Positions 13,784-13,884 of a DNA stretch of 13,884 nucleotides are shown here, piece after piece. Numbering within the stretch: the first letter of the stretch is position 1; every line of letters starts with the position of its first letter. The notes under the pieces are model-generated. The model was not told where the DNA came from, did not search any database, and was given only the letters and a program-made list of their open reading frames with translations. This DNA comes from Actinomycetes bacterium (GTDB lineage: Bacteria > Actinomycetota > Actinomycetes > S36-B12), in assembly GCA_030425745.1 (NCBI GenBank), contig JAUHZW010000033.1, forward strand, positions 1-13,884, written 5' to 3'. The translations under genes were made by a program, and so were the position numbers.

Positions 13784-13884
13784 TATACGAGCGCGGCTGA
13801 CGCCGGCACTCGCCCTTATACGAGCGCGGCTGACGCCGGCACTCGCCCTTATACGAGCGCGGCTGACGCCGGCACTCGCCCCTA
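13784..13884. repeat. 33-bp tandem direct repeat array, at least three copies, continuing past the window
   Basis: Three head-to-tail copies start at 13784, 13817 and 13850, each 33 bp and beginning TATACGAGCG. Copies 1 and 2 are identical over 33 bp; copy 3 differs only in its last base (C for T). The final two bases of the window (TA) begin a fourth copy. Each unit contains CGGC-TGAC-GCCG, and each junction forms CTCG-N8-CGAG, so the array alternates two small palindromes around an A/T core in G/C-rich DNA. Partial similarity (TCGCC before TATACGAG) extends a few bases left of copy 1. There are no spacers, so it is not CRISPR. It lies about 95 bp upstream of the PAS-GGDEF-EAL start. The unit is 11 codons long, so it might instead be coding. 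Confidence 0.9.

Noticed and set aside
13784..13884. CRISPR array
   Set aside because: The 33-bp units are contiguous with no unique spacers, and no cas genes are visible.

Overview
The window is high-G+C DNA from an actinobacterium (Actinomycetota). The evidence is an IdeR/DtxR-type iron regulator with every metal ligand at the canonical position, a citrate synthase of the mycobacterial CitA subfamily divergent from pdxH, many GTG starts, and a run of genes that look leaderless (a TANNNT -10 hexamer exactly 6 nt before the start codon). The genus cannot be named. No tRNA, rRNA, IS element, prophage or CRISPR array was seen.

Layout. (1) 1-3344, central metabolism: the first codons of a probable serC at the left edge (minus), citA (minus), then divergent pdxH and an EntS-like MFS exporter (plus). 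A palindrome framed by direct repeats lies between citA and pdxH. (2) 3374-6470, a tightly packed minus-strand cassette reading from the right: class I photolyase, HAD phosphatase (1-nt overlap), ParA-like ATPase (9-nt gap), and a small ribbon-helix-helix protein (4-nt overlap). This joins DNA photorepair to a partition-like ParA/RHH pair. (3) 6471-7216: an IdeR/DtxR regulator divergent from the photolyase. The 56-nt gap holds two physically overlapping divergent promoters and a 15/19 match to the DtxR/IdeR iron box, so iron status may control the regulator and perhaps the photolyase cassette. (4) 7248-9561: an IclR-family regulator followed by an aldehyde dehydrogenase of the 2-hydroxymuconate-semialdehyde type, interrupted by one in-frame amber codon in an otherwise intact reading frame. 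(5) 9657-11198: a secreted protein with an N-terminal beta-rich module, two InlB/Listeria-Bacteroides repeats and a C-terminal DOMON domain that keeps candidate Met/His haem ligands. (6) 11247-13688: a soluble triple-PAS, GGDEF, EAL protein whose cyclase half looks degenerate and whose EAL half looks intact, so probably a c-di-GMP phosphodiesterase. (7) 13784 to the right edge: at least three near-identical 33-bp tandem repeats that run out of the window.

The observations most worth following are the photolyase-HAD-ParA-RHH cassette with its iron-box/overlapping-promoter control region, the InlB-repeat plus DOMON secreted protein, the 33-bp repeat array, and the recurring TANNNT-N6-start signature. 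All functional statements rest on motif recognition by eye; no database search was run.
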